IMG/VR virus record: IMGVR_UViG_3300025889_000780
Location: 1-27,227 of that record
From: a virus
Direction: 5' to 3' (one strand)
Length of the DNA stretch: 27,227 bases
Positions within the stretch are counted from its first letter, which is position 1. Each line of letters begins with the position of its first letter. A program made the translations under genes and the position numbers. Of this stretch, positions 1 to 6,857 are shown piece by piece. Under the pieces are notes generated by a model. The model ran no database searches. It saw only the letters and a list, made by a program, of their open reading frames with translations, and had not been told where the DNA came from.

Positions 1-738
1 AATGTCCGACAAGGAATAATACGGCGCACCCGCTACGCCTCCCGTGGGACGCGGGCCAAGGGTAAGCGGGCGCGGAGTGTATGTAGAAGTTCCGTCAGTA
101 GTGCCATCAGTAGTGCCATCAGTAGTGTAAGGTTGACCGACACTGCCTGCTCCAAAAAAAGTAAAACCTCCGGCTCCTATGCCCGCATTTACGGATTCAA
201 AAAGTCTTGTGAAAACATCCTTGTTTTGATCCGTGAAGTTCATGCCTGCAATGGCCGAAACATCAAGCGGGTTGTTTTGCCTATAAGCAGTTGCTAGCCA
301 TGACCCGTCTCCCGCGTCACTGCCTTCGCTGAAATGTTTTAAAAGCCAATCATAATCATAAGGGTCTGCGTTATCGAAATAACCCAATATGTTTAACAAC
401 TGTATAAATTCGCGATTAGTTGTGCCCTGATCAATAATGATCCTGCCGTCGTCGCCAACATTTGCGTAAGAGGGAAGAGTTGAAGTGGTTGAGGTGTTTC
501 CGCCCGAAGTACCGGATACGCCCGAAATACCAGATGCGCCAAGGTTTATCAGCGAGTTGTATATACTACTTAGCTGATCCTCACTCATGCTTTCAACGAC
601 TTTCGGATCTAGCGAAGCCTTCCATTCTTCATAGGAACCAAGGTTGCTTGCAGTGCCGTCCCGAGGGTCTGTTACAGTCAAACCTCCGCCGTTGCTATAT
701 TTTTTGACAAAGCTACCAATCCCGGAGTACATCGACAT
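1..738 (-). CDS. Probable virion protein, Gly/Ser/Thr-rich, 3' end outside window
   Basis: This frame is open for 246 codons from ATG at 738 to the window edge with no stop, so the gene is cut by the window. It starts 5 nt after the terminase large subunit stop. The N terminus reads MSMYSGIGSFVKKYSNGGGL. Around residues 65-80 there is a short Gly-x-Ser run (GASGISGVSGTSGG), and near residues 205-216 three TTDG units come from a 12-bp tandem repeat. Low-complexity Gly/Ser/Thr segments and the position after terL suggest a structural or tail-related protein, but I recognise no family. No strong ribosome binding site is visible before the ATG, so translation may be coupled to terL. Confidence 0.75.
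   Translation of the reverse strand, partial: MSMYSGIGSFVKKYSNGGGLTVTDPRDGTASNLGSYEEWKASLDPKVVESMSEDQLSSIYNSLINLGASGISGVSGTSGGNTSTTSTLPSYANVGDDGRIIIDQGTTNREFIQLLNILGYFDNADPYDYDWLLKHFSEGSDAGDGSWLATAYRQNNPLDVSAIAGMNFTDQNKDVFTRLFESVNAGIGAGGFTFFGAGSVGQPYTTDGTTDGTTDGTSTYTPRPLTLGPRPTGGVAGAPYYSLSDI
95..127. repeat. 12-bp tandem repeat, 2.75 copies
   Basis: The unit tcagtagtgcca is repeated at 95-106 and 107-118, then partially at 119-127. On the minus strand it stays in frame and encodes T-T-D-G units in the partial virion gene. Copy number could vary by slippage without breaking the frame. Confidence 0.9.
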
Positions 739-743
739 AAAGG

Positions 744-2213
744 TTACCCGTAATATTGCATCGGTCGGAGATTGGTAGACTCATCTTCCCAATAATCCGA
801 CGGCAGTTGTACAAAATTGCCTTGCCGATACCGCATCAAGGCCTGCGTGGTGCTGTCCACCAAATCATCAAATTCGCCATTAGGAAACGCGGCGCATTCT
901 TCAATAACATCATGCGCCCAAGACTCATCAGGTGCCCAGATCATGCCGCTTTCAAAAAGTGGTGATACACTATGAACCCTTGACACCTTGTCGTTCCCTC
1001 GGCTAGGCGTAAAGTTTACCACAGGAATGCCCATATTCCGCAATTCATGCGTTAACGGCATCCCGCTCGCTTTTGCCTCAATAATCACCGTCTCAGGCTC
1101 CCAAAACCTGTAAGACTCCATTGCAACTTGCTTCAATTCTGGAAAATCCCAACGCCCCTTCTTCGCATCAAGCAAAATTAACGCCGAAACCTGACCCTCT
1201 TCAGGATAAAACACACCCCACGTCGTAATCGCACTGTAATCCGCCCGCGTACTCTTGGAAAACGCCGTGTCATAGCTCTGAATCACGTACTGCAACTGCG
1301 GAATCTGTTGCTTGTCCCACGTTTTCCACCACTCCCGCTTAATAATCGCGTTTTCGTCGCCGGTGGGATTTTGTTGATACTGAGCATTCCACTTCGGCAA
1401 CGGAATCGACGCCTTAACCGCCTGCATTTCCTCAAAAGACCAGAACTCAGGCCACAAAGGATTGCCAGAAGGCATCTCCATCGGGAACTCAATGACCTCC
1501 CAACTGTCCGCCAACGCATCCCGACCCTGCGCGCGGATCAATTGACCCGTCAAATCCTTCTCCGACCACCGCGTCATCACCACAATGATCGCCCCGCCCG
1601 GTTGCAAACGCTGTCGAGGACCACCCGTGTACCAATCCCACGCATCATCAAAACCATTCAACGACATCGCCGTCTGCTCAGAGTGCGGATCGTCAATAAT
1701 GATCAAATCACCACCACGTCCCGCCAAGTTTGAGCCAACACCCACGCCGTAATACATCCCTCCACGGGCCGTGTCCCACCGACCAGAGGCCTTTGAGTCC
1801 GCCGACAGGGCGGCGTCGGGGAATATCTCAAGATAATCCTCGCGTTCAAGCAGGTTTTTGACCTTTCGACCAAAGTTGACCGCCAGTTCAGTGGTGTGAG
1901 TCGCCTGAATAATCTTCATCGCAGGCTTTTTCCCAATCATCCAAGCAGGAAACAGGAAGCTCGCAAACTCAGACTTGGTGTGTCGAGGAGGCATGTTGAT
2001 GATCAGGCGCTTTAATTCGCCCTTGGCCACCCGTTCAAGCTTCTCGGCCATGATCCGATGATGCCTACCGGCAATGAACTCGGGCCACATCGAACGGACA
2101 AAGCTCAAGAAATTCCCCTGACACGCTTCGACCCGCTCAATCTGCGCCAAACGGTACTCAAGCTTCAGAATTTTCTCTTCGGCTTCCTCATCTGAAATGC
2201 GCTCAACTGACAT
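744..2213 (-). CDS. terL: Terminase large subunit
   Basis: The motor of DNA packaging: an ATPase that drives DNA into the procapsid, fused to a nuclease that cuts the concatemer. The 489-aa length is normal. The ATPase part shows a Walker A-like MPPRHTKS (residues 74-81), Walker B DLIIIDD (169-175) and a coupling motif MTRW (213-216). The C-terminal RNase H-like nuclease shows the expected acidic residues at D315 (QSYDTAF), E379 (IIEAK) and D449/D450 with D453 (FDDLVD). An AAGAG ribosome binding site precedes the ATG at 2213. Unusually, the small subunit gene lies about 4.6 kb upstream, separated by independently terminated small operons and a GC-rich non-coding island. Confidence 0.97.
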   Translation of the reverse strand: MSVERISDEEAEEKILKLEYRLAQIERVEACQGNFLSFVRSMWPEFIAGRHHRIMAEKLERVAKGELKRLIINMPPRHTKSEFASFLFPAWMIGKKPAMKIIQATHTTELAVNFGRKVKNLLEREDYLEIFPDAALSADSKASGRWDTARGGMYYGVGVGSNLAGRGGDLIIIDDPHSEQTAMSLNGFDDAWDWYTGGPRQRLQPGGAIIVVMTRWSEKDLTGQLIRAQGRDALADSWEVIEFPMEMPSGNPLWPEFWSFEEMQAVKASIPLPKWNAQYQQNPTGDENAIIKREWWKTWDKQQIPQLQYVIQSYDTAFSKSTRADYSAITTWGVFYPEEGQVSALILLDAKKGRWDFPELKQVAMESYRFWEPETVIIEAKASGMPLTHELRNMGIPVVNFTPSRGNDKVSRVHSVSPLFESGMIWAPDESWAHDVIEECAAFPNGEFDDLVDSTTQALMRYRQGNFVQLPSDYWEDESTNLRPMQYYG

Positions 2214-2429
2214 ATAAGACGCTCTTTTAATTACAGAAAACTATTAAAGCATATAAGACACCGTAGGTTTGAAATTTTTTTATAATTTTTTGGGCCTCGG
2301 GACTCCTAGCACTGCTTTTTTTTCTTTAATTATCTATTAATCGAAAAAACCAATCGAATTACTGGTTTTTATCAAAAAATTGAAACCGTATCGTTTTATC
2401 TCAGTATTGTTTGTGAAAAACATGCGCCT
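2214..2429. other. AT-rich gene-less leader of terL with a weak hairpin
   Basis: No coding frame is convincing here. The stretch is AT-rich with several T and A runs. An 8-bp inverted repeat (AAAAACCA at 2345-2352 and TGGTTTTT at 2363-2370, 10-nt loop) could act as a weak bidirectional terminator. A terL promoter is likely in this region, but no clear -35/-10 pair can be assigned. Confidence 0.4.
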
Positions 2430-2797
2430 TGATGCCGCTCGCCGGGCCGCCGCCGCGCCGCGCGGATCGCGCGCCACGGGCCGCGCTGAACGCCAGCAAT
2501 GACGCGGTCCGCGACTGGGCCCCACGGATCCCTCGGTCAACTGACGATAACGTTCATTTAAGGAAGTGAGCCGCGCCACGCGGCCCGCCGCGCTGGGGCC
2601 GGATCGGCGGCCCAGTCCCCACGGCGGCAGGGCGCGCGGTACGTTCGGCAGGGCGCACGGGGCGCGGACCCCGCGCCACGTGTTACCGGATCGCTTGCGG
2701 CGCAATGCTCACAAATTACTTGAACGCCCAACCCGCATGGTTGAGCCAATCCGTATGCTGCCAGGCGCATACAACTTTTGTCAGTGGCGGCGGGCAC
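2430..2797. other. GC-rich, highly structured non-coding island
   Basis: This stretch is far richer in GC than its neighbours, above all at 2430-2700. It contains strong hairpins: CTGGG/CCCAG plus GCCG/CGGC at 2593-2615, and GGCGCGG/CCGCGCC with a 3-nt loop at 2661-2677. There is also a 15-bp direct repeat with one mismatch (2625-2639 and 2646-2660). Open frames exist on both strands, but they are Ala/Arg/Pro-rich as expected of random GC-rich DNA, lack ribosome binding sites and resemble no family. It could be a structured RNA, a packaging (cos/pac) region between the terminase genes, or acquired DNA. Strand and function are undetermined. Confidence 0.5.
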
Positions 2798-2821
2798 AAA
2801 AAAGCCCGCTCGAGGCGGGCT
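2798..2821 (-). terminator. Intrinsic terminator after the 81-aa/61-aa operon
   Basis: On the minus strand there is a GCCCGC/GCGGGC stem with a short CTCGA-type loop, followed by six T. It sits 20 nt downstream of the 61-aa gene stop. Confidence 0.9.
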
Positions 2822-2841
2822 AGTGGTGCCAGTGTGGCAAG

Positions 2842-3027
2842 TTAATCGCTGGGGGTATCTTCCAGCGACTTGCAGTGCTCATTCCAGCGATCCGCCGCCC
2901 GCGCCATGGTTAGCACTTCCTGCACCAATTCATCGCCCATATGCACGTGGCCACGGTTTGCAATCGCTGTCAGTAGCACGGGGGTAATGCCTTCCCACGT
3001 GGGGCAAATGTTTATTGTCTCGCTCAT
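2842..3027 (-). CDS. Hypothetical 61-aa protein, second gene of cassette
   Basis: The chosen start is the ATG at 3027 (MSETINICPTWEG). It overlaps the previous gene's stop by 4 nt (ATGA) and has an AAGGGGG ribosome binding site; the frame is open further upstream but would run through the preceding gene. The product is a small soluble protein with a helical middle (ELVQEVLTMARAADRWNEH). It shares an ARAADR-x-hydrophilic pattern with its upstream neighbour (ELARAADRIH), so the two may be distant paralogues or contact each other. No family is recognised. A terminator follows directly. Confidence 0.7.
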   Translation of the reverse strand: MSETINICPTWEGITPVLLTAIANRGHVHMGDELVQEVLTMARAADRWNEHCKSLEDTPSD

Positions 3028-3269
3028 GACTTCGCCCCCTTCGCTCGCTTGAACTTTACGCCCATGTCCGCCAGTAGCGTTTTGTCGAAGCTTGCAAACT
3101 CTTCCGCTAATTGCAGGAAGGCGGGGTAATGCTTTGCGAGTCTTTCGCGGTTGCTGATATCCAGCGCGCAAACTGCGGTATGAATACGATCCGCCGCCCG
3201 GGCTAATTCATAGCAACGCGTTTGCGCTACGCCTACGGTTTCCAATTCATTTTCAAATTTGCCATACAT
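3024..3269 (-). CDS. Hypothetical 81-aa protein, first gene of cassette
   Basis: The chosen start is the ATG at 3269 (MYGKFENELETVGVAQ). It lies exactly 9 nt after the ACTTTGGG leader motif shared with the two other cassettes; the longer reading would run back through that leader and the preceding terminator. The product is mostly helical, with an ELARAADRIHTAVCAL segment and a basic C terminus (KFKRAKGAKS). It is co-transcribed with the 61-aa gene through an ATGA overlap. Function is unknown; its size and basic tail would fit a small nucleic-acid-binding or host-interaction protein, but that is a guess. Confidence 0.75.
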   Translation of the reverse strand: MYGKFENELETVGVAQTRCYELARAADRIHTAVCALDISNRERLAKHYPAFLQLAEEFASFDKTLLADMGVKFKRAKGAKS

Positions 3270-3326
3270 AAGATGATCCCCAAAGTGTCGCGGCATCATT
3301 ACCGCACCGGCAGGGTATCGCATACG
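3270..3326 (-). promoter_or_regulatory. Shared cassette leader, copy 3
   Basis: In transcription order it has CGTATGCGATA (3326-3316), a GC-rich imperfect dyad (GCGG...CCGC), then ACTTTGGG (3286-3279) and 9 nt before the ATG at 3269. The GGGGA serves as ribosome binding site. The preceding terminator ends only 7 nt upstream. Confidence 0.75.
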
Positions 3327-3332
3327 CGGCCC

Positions 3333-3357
3333 AAAAAAAACCCCGCTCGAGGCGGGG
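3333..3357 (-). terminator. Intrinsic terminator after the gp88-like operon
   Basis: On the minus strand a CCCCGC/GCGGGG stem with a CTCGA loop is followed by eight T. It ends the gp88-like/64-aa unit and abuts the next cassette leader. Confidence 0.92.
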
Positions 3358-3363
3358 TCGGGT

Positions 3364-3558
3364 TTAGTGTGGAAAATACCAACTGGGGGCGCGGGCTTGC
3401 TCGCCGTGGTGTTGCCAATAGTCGGCATAATGTCGCGCCTCAGTGTATAGAGCCAGCCAATTAACGTCGGGGCCGGGCGCGAGCGGGGATCGCATCGCGG
3501 CCCGATGCCATCGCAAATAGCGCGCCGCCTTCGCTCGCCAGATCTCGCGCTTAGTCAT
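3364..3558 (-). CDS. Hypothetical 64-aa basic protein, partner of the gp88-like gene
   Basis: The start at 3558 overlaps the gp88-like stop by 4 nt (ATGA), which marks translational coupling. The product is Arg/Trp/His-rich (MTKREIWRAKAARYLRWHRAA and an ALYTEARHYADYW segment) and looks like a small helical basic protein. No family is recognised. The fixed pairing with the gp88-like gene inside one promoter-terminator unit suggests the two act together. Confidence 0.75.
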   Translation of the reverse strand: MTKREIWRAKAARYLRWHRAAMRSPLAPGPDVNWLALYTEARHYADYWQHHGEQARAPSWYFPH

Positions 3559-4265
3559 GACGCGGCCCCGATCAAATCGGGGTTATCGATCACAAAGCCG
3601 GACCGATCCCGCCGCGCGCTACCCTTCGCGGTTAGTCCGACAATGCAACCGGTCCCCTCGGTTGCGTTCAAATAGTCGGAGCGATCCCCGTCGATCACGC
3701 GCCGCCCAAGAAACTTAGCAGGCAAGCCGCCGCGAAATACAACCGCAATCGGTAACAGTGTCGCCAATGCTTTTTCATTTTGGCGGCGGTACTGGGGCCG
3801 CCCGCTATAACTGAAAATCAGCCGATAATTGTCGGGCGTTTTACAAAGCCGATCCGCGCGTTTCGTGTAATCAATGAATAACAACTTAGGGTGCGCTTGC
3901 GGTATGCCCAGCATTTCCCAACGGACATCGGACAGAACGTTAAGCCGCACCACGCCGCGCCGCCCCTCGCGCTCGCAAAGCTTTCCGAAGTTGGATAGCT
4001 CGCGGTGGAGTTGATCAAGGAAGGCCGCGCGATCATCGCGAAAGAATGCCGCCTTGCGCTGGCGCGCTTCGCGCACGTTATCAAACCGCCCGCGCCCTTG
4101 ATCCGCTAAACAAGTATCAGCGCATCCCGCCGCCTTCGATCCGGGGCACAATTCCGCATCGGGATAAAGCGATAAGCCCGCGTAACGAAATGAGCCGAAC
4201 ACGTTCCCGAGTTCCGCCGTCTTTTTCAATTTGGGGTTTGCGCCCCGTGTATCGAGTAAATGCAT
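3555..4265 (-). CDS. Phage gp88-like protein (GP88 family)
   Basis: Recognised by the conserved pattern of the phage gene-product-88 family: KTAELG and SLYPDAELCPGS near the N terminus, Cys at 40, 48 and 52 (CPGSKAAGCADTC), DQGRGRFDNVREARQRK, the signature RLNVLSDVRWE (107-117), then FIDYTKR and LIFSYSGR. Members are scattered in phages and plasmids and their biochemical role is unknown to me. The Cys cluster suggests metal binding. The start at 4265 is fixed by the ACTTTGGG leader 9 nt upstream. The 236-aa length fits the family. It is followed by a coupled 64-aa gene and a terminator. Confidence 0.85.
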   Translation of the reverse strand: MHLLDTRGANPKLKKTAELGNVFGSFRYAGLSLYPDAELCPGSKAAGCADTCLADQGRGRFDNVREARQRKAAFFRDDRAAFLDQLHRELSNFGKLCEREGRRGVVRLNVLSDVRWEMLGIPQAHPKLLFIDYTKRADRLCKTPDNYRLIFSYSGRPQYRRQNEKALATLLPIAVVFRGGLPAKFLGRRVIDGDRSDYLNATEGTGCIVGLTAKGSARRDRSGFVIDNPDLIGAAS

Positions 4266-4321
4266 AATCAGTATCCCAAAGTGTCACCGCCAATCGCGGC
4301 CCGCTTAGGGTATCGCATACG
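4266..4321 (-). promoter_or_regulatory. Shared cassette leader, copy 2
   Basis: It has CGTATGCGATA (4321-4311), a GC-rich dyad (CCGC...GCGG), then ACTTTGGG (4282-4275) and exactly 9 nt before the gp88-like ATG at 4265. The upstream terminator ends 6 nt before CGTATGCGATA. Confidence 0.75.
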
Positions 4322-4327
4322 CTAGGC

Positions 4328-4353
4328 AAAAAAAAGCCCCGCCGAAGCGGGGC
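4328..4353 (-). terminator. Intrinsic terminator after the DUF932 gene
   Basis: On the minus strand a 7-bp GCCCCGC/GCGGGGC stem with a TTCG-type tetraloop is followed by eight T. Confidence 0.95.
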
Positions 4354-4369
4354 ACACTTTGGGGAGTGT
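4354..4369. repeat. Small dyad carrying inverted ACTTTGGG motif
   Basis: ACACT and AGTGT arms (4354-4358, 4365-4369) enclose TTGGGG. Read on the minus strand it gives CTCCCCAAAGTGT between the DUF932 stop and its terminator, the reverse complement of the leader motif. A similar CTCCCAAAGTG precedes the terminator near 10.6 kb. Confidence 0.6.
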
Positions 4370-4372
4370 AGG

Positions 4373-5512
4373 TTATGCGGCCATCGCCACGCGTTGCCAA
4401 TCGGAACGGGGCAGATCCAGAACGCGCCCGCCCAGTTTCTGCCAATCGTCCACGCTGTCCGCGTCCGCTTGATGCGCTACCGCCGTGACCGCGTTAACCA
4501 TAGTGGCGCGGGTTACTGGCTGACCGGCGTAGCCTGCCTGCCCGATAGTGGCGAGCAAGCCATCCATTAGGCTGGCGGTGTCTTTTTTGGTCAGCGCTAG
4601 CACTTTGCCCATGGCTTCGACTGCTGACTGCGGCGAACCTTCGACTTTGTCCTGATGCGCGGTTTTCATTTTTTCCAGCACCTCATCGAATGATTCGCGG
4701 CTAGCGTAGGCCTTAGTCACATCCCGCATTTGAAGCGCCAGCGCGTGATTGTCCGCATCCTTCGCTTCATCTGTCAGCAGGCCCCAAGTATCAGCATCGC
4801 CACGCGCGCCGGTGATGTGCGACTTGCGGGTACGCTTTTCGGTCTGCATTCCGTTTAGGCAGGCCAACGTCCAAAACATTTGGAAAACGTTCACGCTACC
4901 GCAACCGACTTCGCTGTTACTCATGCCAATGCCCAGCGCCATGATGTCGCCAACCGCCGCGCCTTCGCCCGTGATCACTTCGGATTTGAGGCGGAGATAT
5001 AAGCGCTTATCTGTCACCGTCCCGTTTACCACTTTCCACTGGGCATCGCTGTTCATCAATTCCGGCAGGGCAGAATTCAGCAGGTGAACATTGTCGAAGG
5101 TCTTGAAACGTTCGCTGACAAAGGCCCTCGCTTCCCCGAGGTTGGCATGGCCCGCGTGTTGAAACGTGCGGATCATTCGCACCGCCGGTTCTTTCTGCCA
5201 GATGGCATTGATCAGTCCATCGAATTCGGTGGAGTAATCCTGCTGTAGGCGGCGGGCAGTCCGGACATCGATACCGGCCCGCTGACTGATCTGGTCAAAC
5301 GCCACATCGTTGGCGGTCAGGATCTGGGTGGGTGCCCCGCCGGTCTGCTCCAAAACAATCTGGCTGACCTTGCTACCGTCACCCCGGTCACCGGTGTGCA
5401 ACTGAAGCTGGTTAGTGGGGGCCAGAAAGTCCTGCGATCTGGCGGCTTGGTCCTGCACCTGCTGAAGTAAACGGGTCAGGGTGTGGTCTGAATTTTCAAT
5501 CGTATGTTGCAT
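4373..5512 (-). CDS. DUF932 family protein
   Basis: A 379-aa protein of the DUF932 (phage/plasmid-like, YfjQ-related) family. The typical blocks are visible: RAFVSERFKTFDN (129-141), YLRLKSE (172-178), MSNSEVGCGSVNVF (197-210) and ACLNGM (217-222). The biochemical role is not established. The gene is a single-gene cassette with its own leader and terminator, and the ATG at 5512 lies 9 nt after ACTTTGGG with GGGAGA as ribosome binding site. High expression is possible given the strong signals on both sides. Confidence 0.9.
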   Translation of the reverse strand: MQHTIENSDHTLTRLLQQVQDQAARSQDFLAPTNQLQLHTGDRGDGSKVSQIVLEQTGGAPTQILTANDVAFDQISQRAGIDVRTARRLQQDYSTEFDGLINAIWQKEPAVRMIRTFQHAGHANLGEARAFVSERFKTFDNVHLLNSALPELMNSDAQWKVVNGTVTDKRLYLRLKSEVITGEGAAVGDIMALGIGMSNSEVGCGSVNVFQMFWTLACLNGMQTEKRTRKSHITGARGDADTWGLLTDEAKDADNHALALQMRDVTKAYASRESFDEVLEKMKTAHQDKVEGSPQSAVEAMGKVLALTKKDTASLMDGLLATIGQAGYAGQPVTRATMVNAVTAVAHQADADSVDDWQKLGGRVLDLPRSDWQRVAMAA

Positions 5513-5566
5513 GATATATCTCCCAAAGTATGCGGCAGGATTGCCGCACCCGAACTATCGCATACG
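5513..5566 (-). promoter_or_regulatory. Shared cassette leader, copy 1, with perfect dyad
   Basis: It has CGTATGCGATA (5566-5556), a perfect 7-bp dyad TGCGGCA/TGCCGCA (5531-5537, 5542-5548), then ACTTTGGG (5529-5522) and 9 nt before the ATG at 5512. The dyad could be an operator or an RNA hairpin in the 5' leader. Confidence 0.75.
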
Positions 5567-5609
5567 TCGCCCCGCCCTGCAATGCTCTTTTTAAAATTTC
5601 TTTGGGCAC

Positions 5610-5631
5610 AAAAAAGCCGCCCGAAGGCGGC
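5610..5631 (-). terminator. Intrinsic terminator after the zinc-ribbon operon
   Basis: On the minus strand a GCCGCC/GGCGGC stem with a TTCG tetraloop is followed by six T, 20 nt after the 70-aa gene stop. Confidence 0.93.
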
Positions 5632-5650
5632 TTGGCGTAGGTGCTAGCGC

Positions 5651-5863
5651 CTACGGATCACGGGCGAGCAGGGACACAATCCGGTCCCCCTCGCTAGTGA
5701 TAGGGGCAGGCCTTCCGACGTAATCGTCGTAAAGCCAAACGAAATGGCCGCGCGGATCAAGGCCTTTGTCACAACACGCGTCCACCCAGCCCTGCGGCAG
5801 GGCATGGTCATAAGTCAGGCCAGCGTATCTGGCCTCGGCGGCTTCGCCTACTGTCTGCGTCAT
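5651..5863 (-). CDS. Hypothetical 70-aa protein
   Basis: The ATG at 5863 overlaps the preceding stop by 4 nt. The product is a small acidic/aromatic protein (LTYDHALPQGWVDACCDKG, HFVWLYDDYVGRPAPI) with no recognised domain. It is the last gene of a three-gene operon that ends in the terminator at 5610-5631. Confidence 0.65.
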   Translation of the reverse strand: MTQTVGEAAEARYAGLTYDHALPQGWVDACCDKGLDPRGHFVWLYDDYVGRPAPITSEGDRIVSLLARDP

Positions 5864-6099
5864 CGCATGATCCTCAATTCAGCGGGAGCAGGCGCATTGT
5901 CCGCAAACGATTCAATGTTGTTAAGAATCTCGCAGACCTCTTCCACATCCCAAATGGTTTTCGATTGGACAAAGGGCACACCGTCCGCCTCTTTGTCCCA
6001 CTCGTTATTGGCAAATTCCTTTGCAGACGCATGGTCAGGAAACCATCTGCACCGCTCGCCACACACCACGGTCCACACCGGTAATCGCAGTTCTCTCAT
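5860..6099 (-). CDS. Hypothetical 79-aa protein
   Basis: It starts at 6099 with an ATGA overlap to the zinc-ribbon gene and a GGAGGGGGAG purine run as ribosome binding site. The N terminus MRELRLPVWTVVCGERCRWF contains a VCGERC Cys pair and is followed by an acidic C-terminal half. No family is recognised. The tight overlaps on both sides support it as a real gene. Confidence 0.7.
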   Translation of the reverse strand: MRELRLPVWTVVCGERCRWFPDHASAKEFANNEWDKEADGVPFVQSKTIWDVEEVCEILNNIESFADNAPAPAELRIMR

Positions 6100-6218
6100 G
6101 ACTCCCCCTCCAGCTTCAGGTCACCGCTTTCCCGCTCTTGATCGCAGGCGGTGCACGTCAAAGAAAATTCATTGTCGTGAAGGTCCTGACAAACTTCGCA
6201 TTCCCATCGTTCGCTCAT
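6096..6218 (-). CDS. 40-aa zinc-ribbon-like microprotein
   Basis: A 41-codon frame from ATG at 6218 to TGA at 6096, with a GGAGA ribosome binding site 8 nt upstream and an ATGA overlap with the next gene. The peptide MSERWECEVCQDLHDNEF continues through LTCTACDQE, giving two CxxC knuckles (C7/C10 and C22/C25) spaced as in a compact zinc ribbon. It is the first gene of a three-gene operon. Binding to nucleic acid or to a host protein is possible; no specific function can be given. Confidence 0.75.
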   Translation of the reverse strand: MSERWECEVCQDLHDNEFSLTCTACDQERESGDLKLEGES

Positions 6219-6271
6219 GTTTCGTTCTCCGTTAGTCAGGGCATATGCCCACCACCATAGTATGGGATAAC

Positions 6272-6709
6272 TCACATAGTGGCAATAGCGTGGAGAACAC
6301 TCCGGTACGAAACAGGGTGGCTGAAATGTTTAGTGGGTGTGGCGCGCAGTCCGTCCATCTTCAAGTCAACCGCACGGTCGCCACGGTACAGGAAGATTTC
6401 ATTGCCGGTAGGCGTACAAAGCTTCACCGCAATCCAGCAACTGCCGCGCGCGTGTTTAGTAGCAAACGCCACCTGATGCGGCGTGATGTCCACCGACATA
6501 TTCTGCGTGGTCTTCAATTCCACCATATGCCAAGCGCCCCTACCGTCCATGATCAGGACATCCGGCACACCCAACGTGGCCCTAGACTCCAACCGCGTGG
6601 CAGACCAATCAGGACAGTTGTCCCGAATTGCCTTCTTTAACGATTGCCAAAAGCTGGCTTCACGCTGTTTTTTCTTTTTTGCGGTAGGGAGCAGGATGTC
6701 GTTTTTCAT
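6272..6709 (-). CDS. VRR-NUC/PD-(D/E)XK-type nuclease
   Basis: A 145-aa protein with a nuclease core: RLESRATLGVPDVLI supplies the conserved Asp (PDV), and WHMVELKTT supplies the E-x-K pair about 15 residues later, followed by TPHQVAFATKHAR. This is the arrangement of small VRR-NUC or Holliday-junction-resolvase-like phage nucleases. It may resolve branched DNA before packaging, which fits its place behind terS and a small ORF. The start at 6709 lies inside the upstream small gene (about 50-nt overlap); no strong ribosome binding site is visible, so coupling is likely. Confidence 0.82.
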   Translation of the reverse strand: MKNDILLPTAKKKKQREASFWQSLKKAIRDNCPDWSATRLESRATLGVPDVLIMDGRGAWHMVELKTTQNMSVDITPHQVAFATKHARGSCWIAVKLCTPTGNEIFLYRGDRAVDLKMDGLRATPTKHFSHPVSYRSVLHAIATM

Positions 6710-6857
6710 GTAATTTCATTACTCGGGTTTGGTAATCCATCCAATCAATAGGTGTCTTAGGGGCTTCTACGGGCGGAGATGGAGCGGGGCCTTTTTGCAT
6801 CCGTTCCCACTTTTCCTTCCCATACCAAAGCTTTGCCGGTAGATCAATCAGGAACAT
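6660..6857 (-). CDS. Hypothetical 65-aa protein between terS and nuclease
   Basis: The chosen start is the ATG at 6857 (MFLIDLPAKLWYGKEKWERMQ) with AAGAGG 6 nt upstream; it overlaps the terS 3' end by 14 nt. The C-terminal part is basic (RVMKLHEKRHPAPYRKKEKTA) and overlaps the nuclease start in another frame. Family unknown. The good ribosome binding site and nested overlaps favour a real gene. Confidence 0.65.
   Translation of the reverse strand: MFLIDLPAKLWYGKEKWERMQKGPAPSPPVEAPKTPIDWMDYQTRVMKLHEKRHPAPYRKKEKTA

Noticed and set aside
1308-1733. Plus-strand 141-codon frame opposite terL
   Set aside because: Lies wholly antisense to well-conserved terminase motifs and has a low-complexity Arg/Leu product.
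2337-2823. Open frames on both strands in the GC-rich island (122, 79 and 85 codons)
   Set aside because: Composition is Ala/Arg/Pro/Gly-rich on every strand, as GC-rich DNA gives by chance; no ribosome binding site, no recognisable domain, and they overlap each other.
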